A stretch of DNA of 64,000 bases, taken from contig OZ234503.1 in assembly GCA_965153455.1 (NCBI GenBank), forward strand, positions 10,049,118 through 10,113,117, read 5' to 3'. The notes beneath the pieces were generated by a model that searched no databases, was not told the origin of the DNA, and saw nothing but the letters and a program-made list of their open reading frames with translations. Origin of the DNA: Sphagnum compactum. Its lineage: Eukaryota; Bryophyta; Sphagnopsida; Sphagnales. This document shows positions 49,172 to 61,270 of the stretch, in pieces. How positions within the stretch are numbered: the first letter of the stretch is position 1; each line of letters starts with the position of its first letter. The position numbers and the translations under genes were made by a program.

Positions 49172-49464
49172 GATATGTCAATCGAGATCTCTTCCGCTGT
49201 TTTGGGCTTCCGGATTTTCAAGACCTACTTTTAAACCCTTCGCATCTTGCCCACCTTCTTGACACCTGGATCTGAGGACGTGGGTTGGTAGTAGGTGGGA
49301 GTGGCCGGGGCTGAAGCTTAGGACATAAGATTGCGCTCTTGGCATATCGATCGAGATCTCTTCCGCTGTTTTGGGCTCCTGGATTTTTAGGACCTACTTT
49401 TGCCTTCACCGCTTGGCCACCTTCTTGACACTTGGATCTCAAGACGTGGGTTGGGCCTGAAGCT
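49172..49464. repeat. Two-copy direct repeat, about 120 bp
   Basis: Copies at about 49172-49289 and 49338-49464 share CGAGATCTCTTCCGCTGTTT, ACCTACTTTT, CCACCTTCTTGACAC and GACGTGGGTTGG. They are offset by 166 bp with moderate divergence. It may be a fragment of a larger element. No coding sequence was recognised. Confidence 0.8.
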
Positions 49465-50861
49465 TATGACACAAGCTTCATCCATCTTCATCCACATCAT
49501 CGATAATCTGGATTCATCCGTATGGATTACATCAGCTTGGACCCACGTCACTTGGATCCATATTATCATCGGTTCATTTTGATGAATCATATTTTGGCGA
49601 GGATTATTTCATCCGGAAAAGGCTTATGCATTGGGGGTTGGCGGTGAGGTTTTGTGGGTTTTTGGGGACAGATTGGATGAAAAAATTGGGTGTCATTTTG
49701 TCACCAAATGGATTATATTATAGCCATCCATGTGAACAATGGTTTTTTTTTTCCCTCTTCAATTTTATACAGTTGCTCAAGAATATATTTAGCCAAATTT
49801 GGCGATATTCAAAATATGAAAATAGAAAAATCTTAAGCACCCTTTGAAATTTCATGTTGTAGGTAGTTGTGACAAATTTTGATGCTATTTTTAAAAATTC
49901 ATTTTTGGATTCCCAAATTAAGGGAATTTTGTAACAGAATATTCTTTTTTCAAAATATTTTTCTTAATATATATATTTCAACGTTTTGCCTTTTTATTAT
50001 CGTATTTTTCCAAATTTTTCATTTATCCTTTTTTGAATTATTTTTTGTTGAACCTACTATGGAAGTATGGTACACTCAAATAAAACTTTTAAGGGAGGCA
50101 GGCTTTACAAATTCATGTAAGATTTCTATAGTGGTAGGAAATGTGGTGCTAAAAAAAAACTATTATTAATGATTTTAGCTATTGAATCTACGAATATCAT
50201 ACCTTTAAAGTTATTTCAGTTATTTTTTACTATTTATTTTCATTTTTTAGATTTTATTAAAATAATTCCCTACTCCTCTAAACTTACATAACCAATGAGA
50301 AGCATGAAATGGCTGCTTTTAAAATCATTATGAACAAGTTAATTCTAGTGACAATGGTATTGTCAAAGTTGGTATAAGGTTTAGAGTTTCATTAGTTGTT
50401 TCATCCTATTAAATAATATTTTGATTTTGGAAGTTGTTTTTGAATGAAATGGAAATTTGCCCTTTTTTGAATTAATTTTTGTTTTTCAACATCATAGTTA
50501 TGAATGATGAAAGTGATACGTGTATATTCAATACCTTGTGCACCAATTTGCATCTTTTCTTTTTCTTTTTTTTCATGGAATTTGAATTGAATTGAATCTA
50601 AATCCAAATGAATTTAAATTTAATTTAGTTGATTTTCAATTCAATTCAAGTTGCATGCAACATCATTCAATATCATTGAAGGCAAACAAAGGTAAAAAAT
50701 GAATGAAAATTGTACAATTTAAATAAAAAAAAAAGTACATTATGTTTACATTGATCAAAATCAAGGTTTTTATGTACAAACATCACACATAAAATGGAAC
50801 TAGTTCACTTACTAGTACTATTTCATTTTCTAACCTATAAATTGAATTGAATGTGTTAACA

Positions 50862-50896
<35 letters not shown>

Positions 50897-51579
50897 ATAT
50901 TATATATACATTTATTAATATCGAGGTTAATGCATATCCTATATGAATTATAAATTGGTTTTCAAAATAAACATAACCCCATTGAGGAGTTAATTATATT
51001 ATAATTTTTATTAAACAACCAATATATGGCACCTTATATTTTTATTTGCATATTTTTTGAATTAAAAAAAGAGTGTCCCCCCCCAATAACCCTCTAATGT
51101 ATTACACCTTTTTGGCCAATGCCTCTTATGGCATTGTAAATTTTGCAATAAATTTGTGCATACCAACCACTAGGGAAGTGACATGTTTCACACACTTGTT
51201 CAAATAACATTGTTGCATGTTGAATCTTTTTTTTTTAAGGATCTTGTAACTTGTGCATGAAATCATATGTTAAAAAGCAAAAATTCATTTTGCAATGGAA
51301 TAAAGATAATCATATGATTTTATTTTATTTTTAAATGACATCTTTGGTCATATCTCAGCTCAAACCATTTGTGATTTTTTTAATGAAGAACTTGATCACA
51401 AATCAAGAGTTGGGTTAAGAATGATAAAGCCTTGAGTAGTTGTTGCCAACCAATTTATTTGATCTAACTTTGGTACACACCACATTTTTCACAAGGGTGG
51501 TGGAAGGTCTTGCAATTCAAAAAATATAACTAATTGCTAATACAATGAATAGAATTATGGGTAGAAGGAAAGGACATGA
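49465..51579. other. AT-rich spacer
   Basis: Strongly AT-rich with many T runs, a TA microsatellite at about 50867-50892 and no recognised gene or transposon hallmark. Confidence 0.6.
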
Positions 51580-52300
51580 GAATCTCAAAGCCACCATTGA
51601 CTACCCACAAACCAAAGAGGTAGAAATTTTCATGGCTAAAATTCTTTACTCATAAGCAGTGGGTAGCCTCATTCATGTTGTTGTGTTTACACACCCTGAT
51701 TGCTCCTATGTAATTGGTTGTTTAGTTCAATTTTTGAGTAATCGTAGCCGACGCCATTGCAAGCAATGAAGTGGGTGTTGTGCTACATCAATTATATGCT
51801 TCATTTTGGCATACAATATCAACATAGTGGCAACGGTCATACGTTATATGGGTATTTTGATGTTGATCATGGTAGTGATGTTGATATTCATTGCTTCACA
51901 TCTAGGTGTTGTTTTTTTGTTGCAAGAAGAGTGATAGCTTAGGCAAGTAACAACATGCTATTGTTATTTCCAGTATTGAATATGAGTATATGGCATTTTT
52001 AAAAGCTACAACACAAGTTATTTAACTTAGAAGATTATTCCAATATTTGGGATTTCCACAAGAATACCCTATTAAATTTTATGGGATAATCAAAGTGCAC
52101 CCACAACAAACCCTCAATTTCACGATAGCATGAAATCCATATGTACAAAATTGAGGAGTTTGGTTATGGAGGTCGATGCTTGAAACATAAATGGAAAAAG
52201 ATGTTTTTCAAAAATACACCTTGCACATAAGGGTAATTAGGTTTGTAATTTCTTACGAGGAAGACCTTTAGCTAGGTTATATCAAGTTGCATGTGTAGTA
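51580..52300 (+). mobile_element. Ty1/copia pol remnant (RT end and RNase H)
   Basis: Broken plus-strand frames follow copia polyprotein order: a degenerate segment ending AKILYS-stop-AVGSLIHVVVFTHPD (about 51630-51695), then HWQAMKWVL-like sequence, then LYGYFDVDHGSD with a TSR block (51845-51915). These are followed by IEYEYMAFLKATTQ and LRRLFQYLGFPQEYPIKFYG (51970-52085). At least three stops and altered motif residues make it inactive. No LTR was found on either side. Confidence 0.8.
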
Positions 52301-52481
52301 GTGAAATAATATTAATATGTCGCCTATGGTGGTGTATGCGAATAATGTCTATGGAACTATAAATATTATCCATAGACAAAGATTGAATTGTAGGATAGAA
52401 GTCTTCACCAATGGGGGAAAAGTTAACCAACTTGTTCACATATGAGAACAAGGGGTTGATTGGTTTTAGTTATGGTAGTAA

Positions 52482-53160
52482 TCATATATATTAATTCAGT
52501 AAGTCCGTCTGTCTGTGACGGAGGTTTTGGGGGGTGAGGGAGGGAGAGGCCGGTGAAGCAGCGGGCGATGCCCAACACTACGTCTGTCTGTCTGTGACGG
52601 GGGTTTTGGGGGGTGGGGGAGGGAGAGGTCGGTGAAGCAACGAGCGACCACCACGGTTTTCGCACCGGCCAGGTGTACAAACCAGGACTTGATCTCCACA
52701 AAGCATCGGAGCCGTCCGAAGGGAAGGAATGACGGTCGGATGGCATCCCTCTCCCACCGCACCAGAGGCGGATATAAAAACCTTCCCCTCCCCCCCCACT
52801 ACCGAAAGAACCGGCGATTATATAGAGGAGCGTGTTTTCGAAAATTTCCAAAACTTTCGAGAACCAAGGTTCAAAATGTCAGAACCGGGGTTTTGGGTTT
52901 TCTCACCCCCGTCGGGTAAGGGAGTAAATATCCGGACTGATAACCTGAGGGTACACACGGTTGGTTCTGATACCCGCACAACATCGGTCGGGACCATTGC
53001 GCTAAGTCACAATATTGTTTTAATCTGTGGGGATATAAATGCCTTAGGGTGGGACCCACGAGTGTTATTTTGGGAAAATTTATTATGGCGACCAAACAGA
53101 GCGTTCGGGGTGGCTGGAGCGGCGTAGCCACGGGTGTCCAAAGGTCACGGGTACCACTAG
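52482..53160 (+). mobile_element. Non-autonomous Helitron, 679 bp
   Basis: It begins TCATATATATTAATTCAG after an A and ends ACCACTAG before a T. A GTGGCT/AGCCAC hairpin (about 53110-53131) lies about 25 bases before the end. The 5' part carries GTCCGTCTGTCTGTGACGG, like the Helitron at 33417-33826, so the two probably share transposition signals. A roughly 75-bp unit is duplicated near the 5' end (about 52502-52577 and 52578-52650). Long frames on both strands contain no Rep or helicase motif. The hairpin is less ideal than in the first element. Confidence 0.65.
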
Positions 53161-53239
53161 TAGTACATAAATCAAAAGAAAAAAGTTACTTGACTCCTTC
53201 CTTTTGATATAACTTGACTTTCTAAAAGGTTAGGAAGGT

Positions 53240-53490
53240 CGAAACTTGACTTAGGTTAGTAAGGGAAAGGTTTGGAACCTTTCCCTTGTGTCATGACAAA
53301 GGCGCACCAAGAGTTTAGTAGGGTAGCTAGTAACAATATGACTTCTTGGTCATTGAAGGTTAAACCGACTACTACTCCTACCTTGTCCAATGCACCTTGA
53401 AAATCTTCCAAAATTTTTTTTGGAACAATTTGACCATCACTCATTGTGAAATGGACTAATTTTTTTTAAGCGTAACAACTTAAGGACTTT
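53240..53490 (-). mobile_element. Ty1/copia gag fragment
   Basis: The minus-strand frame reads LVHFTMSDGQIV, then KILEDFQGALDKVG, FNDQEVILLLATLLNSW and AFVMTQGKG. This is the order and spacing of the gag (UBN2-type) region of copia elements. Only about 65 codons remain before a stop, and there is no protease or integrase nearby. The orientation is opposite to the pol remnant, so they need not be one element. Confidence 0.65.
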
Positions 53491-54982
53491 GTTATAGCAA
53501 AGAGACTACACATTGGCATAGGATTTGGGCATAAAATTTTGGCTCGAACTTGACCCGAATGTGTGAGTGACATCTCAAGTACTATGTGCACATATGATGG
53601 ATAGGCATGATGTTCTATAGAAGTGCATTGCATCTAGATGAGAGGTTCTAGATCCGGGAAGGGAAGTTTTTAGTTTGAAGTTTAAAGCTGCCATGAAGGT
53701 TGATGTTGTTTTCATTTGGTCACATTTTGAGAAATGTTCACCAGGTGTTACCTATCGTGAACTGTGAGTTCATCAACTTTGGGGAACTTCATGGAACATT
53801 CCCTATTTTAACTGATGCTGGTTTGAACTTGCCCGAGCAATGAACAATCAACAAACAAATAAAATGAACAAGCAATGCACCCCCAATTGTACTGGAGAGC
53901 AACAAAAAAAAGAAAATCCAACCATGAACAGACAATTATTTGAGTGGGTGGCTAAGCGCAAAAGAAATCTTGACAATGAGAGGGAACAAAGCAATAACCC
54001 AATTCTGTTTTCCAATGTTTCTGTATCCGTGATACAGTAGGAAGCAATCTTCCAGGCAGAGTCACATTTCCCAGATGTACAAAATGTGAGCGGATTATGG
54101 AGGGGCAAAATGTAAGCAATCTGCAACACCCTAGACAAAATGTTTGCAGAGACTCACATCAAGTCTGGCCTGGATTCTCGTCTCAGCCAGGCTCATCATG
54201 TGGTTGGTCATTTGGTCCAAAGTCCAAAGCTCTTGGATTGCCATTGCCAAATCCATGTCTCTCTCTCTCTCTCTCACAGATGGTGTGAGAATTCTCTTCT
54301 GCACAGGTGTAAATCTTATTGTATGTAAGACAAGAAAGGAGATCAGGAAAGAGTTGTTCCGTATGTATTTTGTAACTAGACTGGCATATCACAATAATGG
54401 AGAAATCATCACAGAGATGGCACCAGCACAATGTTTAGGTTGTATCTTTTCTTTGCATCTGTTCCTTGATGAGCCCGGAAGTCAGCAGCTTCCACTAAGC
54501 CCAGCTGTTGCTTCTCATGTTGGCAACCAACCAACCAACCAACCAACCCCCTGGCCATTTTCAAGCGCACCATTTTCATCCATTGTTCAGGATAGTTTTA
54601 TTTGATTTGCCACAAGGGACAAATCTAAAGAACAGTTCTTTTCCTTTAGCTCTCTGGCGCCCCAGCTTCCCCTGCCAGCAAGGAATGAACAACCAGTAAT
54701 AAAAAAAACCTGAACAATTCATACCATTCTGTGCTAAGGGATAGATTTGAAGGAACCTCCAGCAGATACACATGAGGAGAAATATCACAAGGTGGAGTGT
54801 TGCAAAGCTCTCACCAATAGCACTAAACAGTTTAAAGTCTAGAATGCAAAGAATTCCACAGAAACTAATCCACCCTCTGAGGCTCTCCCTACAACCAAGC
54901 TAACCTCAAGCCATAGGCTGCCAAAGTCCCAAGAGGAACAAGGAGTTGGAGGGAGCAAAGAAAGAGCAGCTGGGATATAGGT
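53491..54982. other. Spacer downstream of the STICHEL-like gene
   Basis: Contains a CT run (54257-54276), a CAAC tetranucleotide run (about 54525-54547) and no recognisable gene. Part of it is presumably the 3' UTR of the STICHEL-like gene. Confidence 0.55.
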
Positions 54983-57900
54983 TCAAAGCTGCGGGATGAT
55001 GTAGACAGGAGTGGATGATGATGGTTGTAAGAGACACACCTTGAGCTTTTCAGGTTGAGGAGCATTCCATGAGTGCAGGACTTCCCTTGTGGGTTTCAGT
55101 TGAGACTCAATCCTCCTGTGGAATATATACAAAGAATTGTGATTGATCAGGCAGAGTATGCTCTGAACTGACCTTGTCAGAAACACAAAATCACTTATTG
55201 CACCAGGTGTGCTTCAAACTACATGATATACACTGCTGGCTGAGAGGATTGCTGCTAAGAATATGACCCTTCATAACTTTGCTTCCAATCCTGTAAGCAT
55301 TCTCGCATGCTTGTGCTAGATTCTTGCCAGCAACTTAGCTCTGCAGACCACTGTAATTGCTTGACAGATATAGGAGTTGCAGGTGAAATCAATGCTTGAA
55401 ACTCAGGGATCATGTAGGCCCAGCAAAAAACTTTTCCTGAAGATGTTTGAATGCACTGATTTATGTGTGTATGGTTTGAGCATCACTTACTGGGAGTTTT
55501 CTTCTTCAATGCTGGCAGCAAGGTTATTGCCCTCTCTGAATTTTACATGCTTGTGCTTGCCCTGCTGCATGCTCCACAAGCTCCAATTCTCATCCAATGT
55601 CTCCAATTGTGTATCTGGCTCCTCCTCCATCATTGTCTTCAGCAAGGCTCGCCGACCTTTACTCTCAGCTTCAAGCAAGCTAGCCAGTGAACTTGAAAAT
55701 CCATGTGAGCTGCTAGAATACCTCTCGGATGCTTGTGGCCATGGTGAGTCCTGCGATTGCCCTGATTCACCTTGTTCTGCTACACTTGCACTGCTCCTCC
55801 TGATATGATTCTTATGGCTCCAACTTGTTCCTACTTGAGACACAGGAGTTTGGTTTTCAGTCTCCTGTTCTTTCATTCCTCCTGCTCTTCGATGCTTCCT
55901 TGCTCTTGACCGATGGTAATGATTGTGCCATGGAACCCCCTGCATATCATCAAGAAATGCTAACCCACTAGCTTCGAAGGTGTTTTCCTCAAAAGTTCTC
56001 TTCAGTCTGTGATCTGTTTTATGTCTGGAAGCAAGCAATGCCTGCAAATCTTCAGAAGAGTTTTGATTCTGGAAGACTCCCATCTTGTTCCTGACTGTTT
56101 TGTTTTGAACACCCTTCAAGCTGATCCTGAGCTCCACAGGACAACTCAAAACCATTTGAAAAGCATGCCGGATGCTGCTCTCTGATCTCTCAGCCATTTT
56201 GAGGGGCTCTGGATGATGAAACTCCAGTTGGGCAATCGCATACATATCCTCTGATCAATTACCCACAGCAGCACACAACTCTCATCAGAAATCTAAATCT
56301 GATAGTAGTCCTCTAGAATTGATATCATGTGAACTTTGCGGTTGGGCAAAAAATGAAGGCATGGAGCCAAACTCTTCCCTTGACATGCTTTCTGTTTTCT
56401 TCATGAGTACCACAGAAGCATGCACTTGCTGCTGCCTGAGAAAGAAGATAGGCCACCTTAGAGAGAAAAAACACTGACAACGTACCATCCTGAATGCCCA
56501 CAGCAATCAGCTTTCCATCAGATTGCAGTAGATGCCTGAGCACCTTGGATTGGCAGATTTGTAGAACACGGGCCCAGGTCTTCTCCAAATGTTGGCGGTC
56601 CATCATTCGCAATAGACAAGAGCTCCCTGGATTGAAAGAATCATCATAACCGTCATCTGTCTCAGCATGCACCACCTCCCTTGCCCAAGCTGCTTCCAAT
56701 TTCCACTCAGAGAGATTTGTGTGATTGTCCAATGGTGACACAGGGTGCACTTTGGTCTTCAAGCGGATGCTGGAAGGGTTGTGGTTGTTTTTTCGGTGAT
56801 CAAGATAAGCAGAGAATTTGCGTCCTAATGCAGGACCAAAATGGTGTGGAGCTTCTTCCATTTTCCGACGATGGTGAGTCTGACTCTCTTCTTCAAATCT
56901 TGCATGTTGCCTGAGAAATGTTGTTGTTCTCTGGCTCATGTTCGAAGCAGCAGGACTCGGGGCAATGCTCGTGTTCACAGAGGAGGGTAGAAATGAGCGA
57001 TCTGGAGCAAACTGCAAAAGTGCAGCTGTAAGCCATGTGGGTTGATCACTTGCCACCTGCAACTGCTTCTCTGCTTCTGCTAAGACTTTCAGAGCTTCAC
57101 GAAGTCGTTGCTGTTCTTCCTTTTGAGCTGCAGCAACAACAACATGGTCCTCAAGAACCAATGAGTGAAATGTTTCTCCATGTGTAGTGCAGAAGAAATC
57201 TTGTAGCTCAATGCTGCAGCAGCAGATAAGGCCCAGGTTTCTTCTACAAACAAACAACAGAGACTATGAAAGAACAACAAAGGAAAATCACAGCTCAGGC
57301 ATGACTGATCATCATCTCACTTACAGAAATTCTTTCTGAAGAAGCCTCGCAGGTGTGTTTCCGGGTGCACATCAAAGCTTCCTGCTAGGATGTTGGTGAT
57401 GAGAGAGGCCAATTGTGATACCAGAGACAAGGGCTCTACTCCTGATTTCAAAAGTTCGCGCATAAATCTCACAGTGTTTCCTGCCTCAGCGGAAAGTGCC
57501 AAATCCAGCAACTCCAGCAACTTCCCATCTGGGATGAGCCCCACCTGAGACAACCAACAGCACCAATTTCAGAGAGACAGACACCCTTCAGGAGATTCTT
57601 GGTGATGGACCTAAACATCACCTTGATCCAGAGCTTACTGAAGATCAAGGTAAAGCTCTCATTTCCACAGTTGATATTATTCTTCAGAGCATGACAAAGT
57701 GCTGAACTCTATCACAATGTTGTCTTTTGCAGGATGGAAACACAAACTGCTCTCTACTATGTCACACTGAGATCTGAATTGCTGCTGGCAATTGAGCATT
57801 GAGGTGGGTTGCTGATTGAGGTTCAACTTGGATACAGCAGTGAGGAAAACAGAGACCACCTAGCTCTTTGATCCATATCCACCTGCAGTTGCATGAGCTG

Positions 57901-60370
57901 GAAAAATCTTTTTTAGGTGCAAAGCAATTCCAGGGAAAGGAACTCACAAGCTCTTGAACAGCAGTCAAGGAGATCCTCTTGTCCAACAGGCTCAGTTGAT
58001 CCATTGTTGTCTCAGCGTCTCTCAGTGACCCATCAGCTGTTGATGCCATCAACTTCAGGGCTTCTGTTTCAACCTCCAGATGCTCCTTGGCAGCCAGAAT
58101 CTTGAGCCTTTTCACCATATCCTCTTCCTTCACTTTGCTGAACGGGAACTTCTGACATCTGTGTGGCATGTGAAGGCATTGTGCTTGCAGGTTAAACTCA
58201 AGACTTCAAAAAGGAATTGCTTGGAAAACACATTTCGTTGCGTATCCTAGGTCCATGTTCAATGCAGAGAACGTGACATTTGCTGACTTTCTCAATTGTT
58301 TGTTGTTCAGTAATTTTACTCTTGAGAGATCATGGTGGGTTACCTGGAAATGACTGTCAATGGGAGATGCTTGACCTCAGTTGTGATCAGGATGAAGACC
58401 AAGTTTTTGGGGGGCTCTTCCAACACCTTGAGGAATGCGTTCCATACCTCAGTGGTCAAGAAGTCACACCCATCAACAATGATCACCTTATATCGTGCAT
58501 GGGAGGGGGAGAAAGTGCCAAGCATGGCTCTCATACTCTCAATATCTGCATTGTTTGATGCATCTATCTCCTTCACATCCTGACTGCTATTCAGGCTGAT
58601 GGTCTTGCATTCTTGGCAATTTCGGCATGGCCACTGTTCCATATGTGAGGAACAACAATTCAGAGCTGCTGCAAATATTCTTGCTGTCGTAGTTTTCCCT
58701 GTTCCACGTGGTCCCATGAAAAGATACACAGGGGCAACTTTCCCCTTCATGATGGAGGTTGAGAGTGATTTGATCACCATACTCTGTCCCACAACCTCCT
58801 TGAAACTTTGGGGTCGGTATTTTTGGCTTAATGTCCTATGTGTTTCCTGCTCTCCTGCTGCTGCTACTGGAGGTGTCGATGCACCTTGTGGTAATGCTCG
58901 TGCAGGCAACTTTTTCAGCACACTTTTGAAGGGGGTTTTGTGCCCTTTCTTTCTTGCCGCTGTACCACCAGTTGACAAAGAGACAGCCTTTGACTGGTGC
59001 TCTTTGGTAGGTTTTTTACTACTCAGTTGTTTAAGCAAGATGGTGCCTGAATGGTCGCTAGTACCATGAGTGTCTTCATCATCTGCAAGCAGGGGAAGAC
59101 CATTGACTTCAGAATCCAATGAAGAAATTGATTGGTGGCCATGTACGACTGTAGCTGCTGCTGCAGCTTCCTGGCTGCAGCACATGTCAGAAAATAATGA
59201 TACATCCCCAGAAAACTCCTTTGCACGATCGGCTGCCTTCCTTTCTACTGTGTCTGGAAATGTGCATGTCAACCCTGCAAGATCCATGAAGGTTTTGGTC
59301 TTGTATCGGTGGATCAGAGACCAATCCCAATGGAGTCTGCAGCCTTGCTGGGGCATGTCAGACAATGCAAGCTCATCATCATCATCATCCAAAGCTGGGG
59401 CAGGAGCCACAGACCGAGCCTTTTTTCGACCTCTTCTGTGAGCTTTCACATGCAAGTTAGCAGCCTGTTTGACTTCTTCTGATCTCCTCCTACTCTTTTG
59501 TGATCTTTGCAGCTCAGTGTTCTCCTTCTTTAAATTTTGCTGGATTGGAGACTCGGACCATATAAGGGTCTGCATCCTGTCCCTCTCCATGGGACTCAGC
59601 TCTCCCTCATCACTCTGGAATAAACTCTCGCATCCTGCTAATCTCTCATCCTCAACTGCTTGGACCTTGAGCAATGTAGAGAAACTTCCCTGGCTGTTGC
59701 AGGACAAGAGATGATGAGACAGAGGGGAAGAAGGCAGCGTGTACGCACCACCACCACCACCATTACCATTCTCCAAAATGACTCGTCTTGCAAGTTCCTC
59801 TCTTCTTGCAGTATCTCCTTGCCATCTTGCCTCCGGCTGGAAGCCTGTGTGGTGTCGTCTGTTCATCTTTTTCGGCTTTTCCTGATCTGAGCCTCTCAAT
59901 TTCATCCAATACTTGTCCAACTCCCCAGAAAACTTCCAATCCACTCTTGGATCACTAGCATTGATTGTGTCTTCTTCTTCTTCTTCTTCTTCTTCTTCAC
60001 CTGCTGTGAAGTCAGCTTTGTGCTCCTCCTGCACAATGTCCTCCTGCTTCAAGGGCTCCCTGGGCCATCCTTTTCCATCAAGCACAGTGGCAGCGGTGGG
60101 AACATCTCCTGCTTGCAACTCCCTAGTGAAGCTCACCCCATCATGGGAATTGCTACGGTCTCTACTGCTATCCACTCCCCTGCCCCCCCATGAGCTGCTT
60201 ACCCCTGATGCAGAAGAACTCTTGAATGATGATGAACTGGTTGAAGGAGTGCGAAGCTTGTGGAGAGCTGTAACATCAAGCATGGGAGGATGATGAACCT
60301 CATCAGCCTGTGGTGGCATCCTCACCACTACCACCTCCCTGCTCCTCTGCACTTGATCCAGGTCCTGCAT
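54983..60370 (-). CDS. STICHEL-like protein (DnaX gamma/tau-like AAA domain)
   Basis: Six minus-strand exons: 58344-60370, 57948-58158, 57325-57544, 56486-57127, 55491-56250, 54983-55115, giving 1,330 residues. The family resembles bacterial DNA polymerase III gamma/tau. Arabidopsis STICHEL controls trichome branching, probably through microtubules. Residues 1-500 are low-complexity with acidic runs and a basic HRRGRKKARS patch. The AAA region starts at QKYRP (about 515), then Walker A GPRGTGKTTTAR (553-564), a zinc cluster (C572/573, C582, C585, C588), a Walker B region IIVDGCDFL (about 627-635), SRCQKFPF and ADGSLRDAETTMDQLSLL. Next come EALKVLAEAEKQLQVASDQPTW and a C-terminal YAIAQLEF...HAFQMVLSCPVELRISL block. 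The GCD after the Walker B Asp, where DnaX has a Glu, places it nearer STICHEL-like 3/4. Met 60370 is the first in-frame ATG, but it overlaps a possible AG acceptor, so Met 60319 after an upstream exon is an alternative. Confidence 0.92.
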
Positions 60371-61270
60371 GTATGTATGTATATATATGTGCCAGTACGT
60401 ATGTGCACCTGGTCTCTTGACAATGTCCCCTGCTGCCGATACGAGGAGCTCCAACAGTGTAAGTGATTCAATGCATCCCGATCTCCAACCTCATGCTCAT
60501 TGCAGGCTCCAACCAAAGCTTAGATTTTTTTTCACAAAATTTGTAACAACAAACTCCAATGTGCAAGCTTGAGATCGATCACCTGTTGTTTGTTACATAG
60601 CCCTCTGGCAGGGACTACCGCTTCACAACGACTTTGGCATACGGAGAAGCAGCGTGCTGTATTTTGTCATCAGGATTCAAGTTCTCGGAATTTATGCATT
60701 TGCATATCGCACAACTCTAATTGAATTTACCGAATCGGAAGCCAATCCCCAAACGCGAGTGCAAAATCCATTCAGACATGGAAATGCAGGCTCGCGCGCA
60801 CATAGATAATAACGAGGCAGGCACAGACGAGAGAGAGAGAGAGAGAAGAAGGAAGGTGTCGAAATACAAAGCGAGCAAAACATACGTAACAGCAGCAGCT
60901 GCTGCCAGAGATGGCGTTCTGACTCGCAAAACAATTCGCAATTCAGCTGCTTTTGAGCTCACCTTCGCTCTACACCAGCTCCCACAAGGAAGGAAGCAAT
61001 CAGCCAACCACTCCTTCCTCCTGAAATCCTCTGATCTTCTCTTCCAGTCACCAGACTCCCTGCAACACATGGTCCCAGAAACATGAGAGCAACAACAACA
61101 ACAACAATGTCACACACAAGGCAAAAATAATTACACAAAAATTGCACACAAATCGAAAAAAGGAGATCAGATTTGCTCCTCAATGCACACACACAAATGC
61201 AATCACAAAGATCAGGAAGAACACAGCAGCGAGAAGAAGCAGGGACACGCACAAAATACTTAGCAAACCT
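60371..61270 (-). promoter_or_regulatory. 5' flank / UTR of the STICHEL-like gene
   Basis: Contains a GA run (60829-60846; CT on the gene strand) about 460 bp before the start codon. No certain upstream exon was found. ACA/AAC-rich sequence lies around 61085-61140. The transcription start cannot be placed. Confidence 0.45.
60829..60846. repeat. Short (GA)n run
   Basis: About nine GA units, then AGAAGG. It reads as CT on the strand of the STICHEL-like gene, probably in its 5' UTR or promoter. Confidence 0.9.

Noticed and set aside
52423-53127. ORFs of 86-142 codons on both strands
   Set aside because: They overlap the Helitron and its internal duplication, with no Rep, helicase or other domain motif.
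57128-57250. Longer version of exon 4 of the STICHEL-like gene
   Set aside because: The acceptor near 57250 gives the wrong phase or a stop after exon 3. The acceptor before 57127 restores the conserved EALKVLAEAEKQL block.
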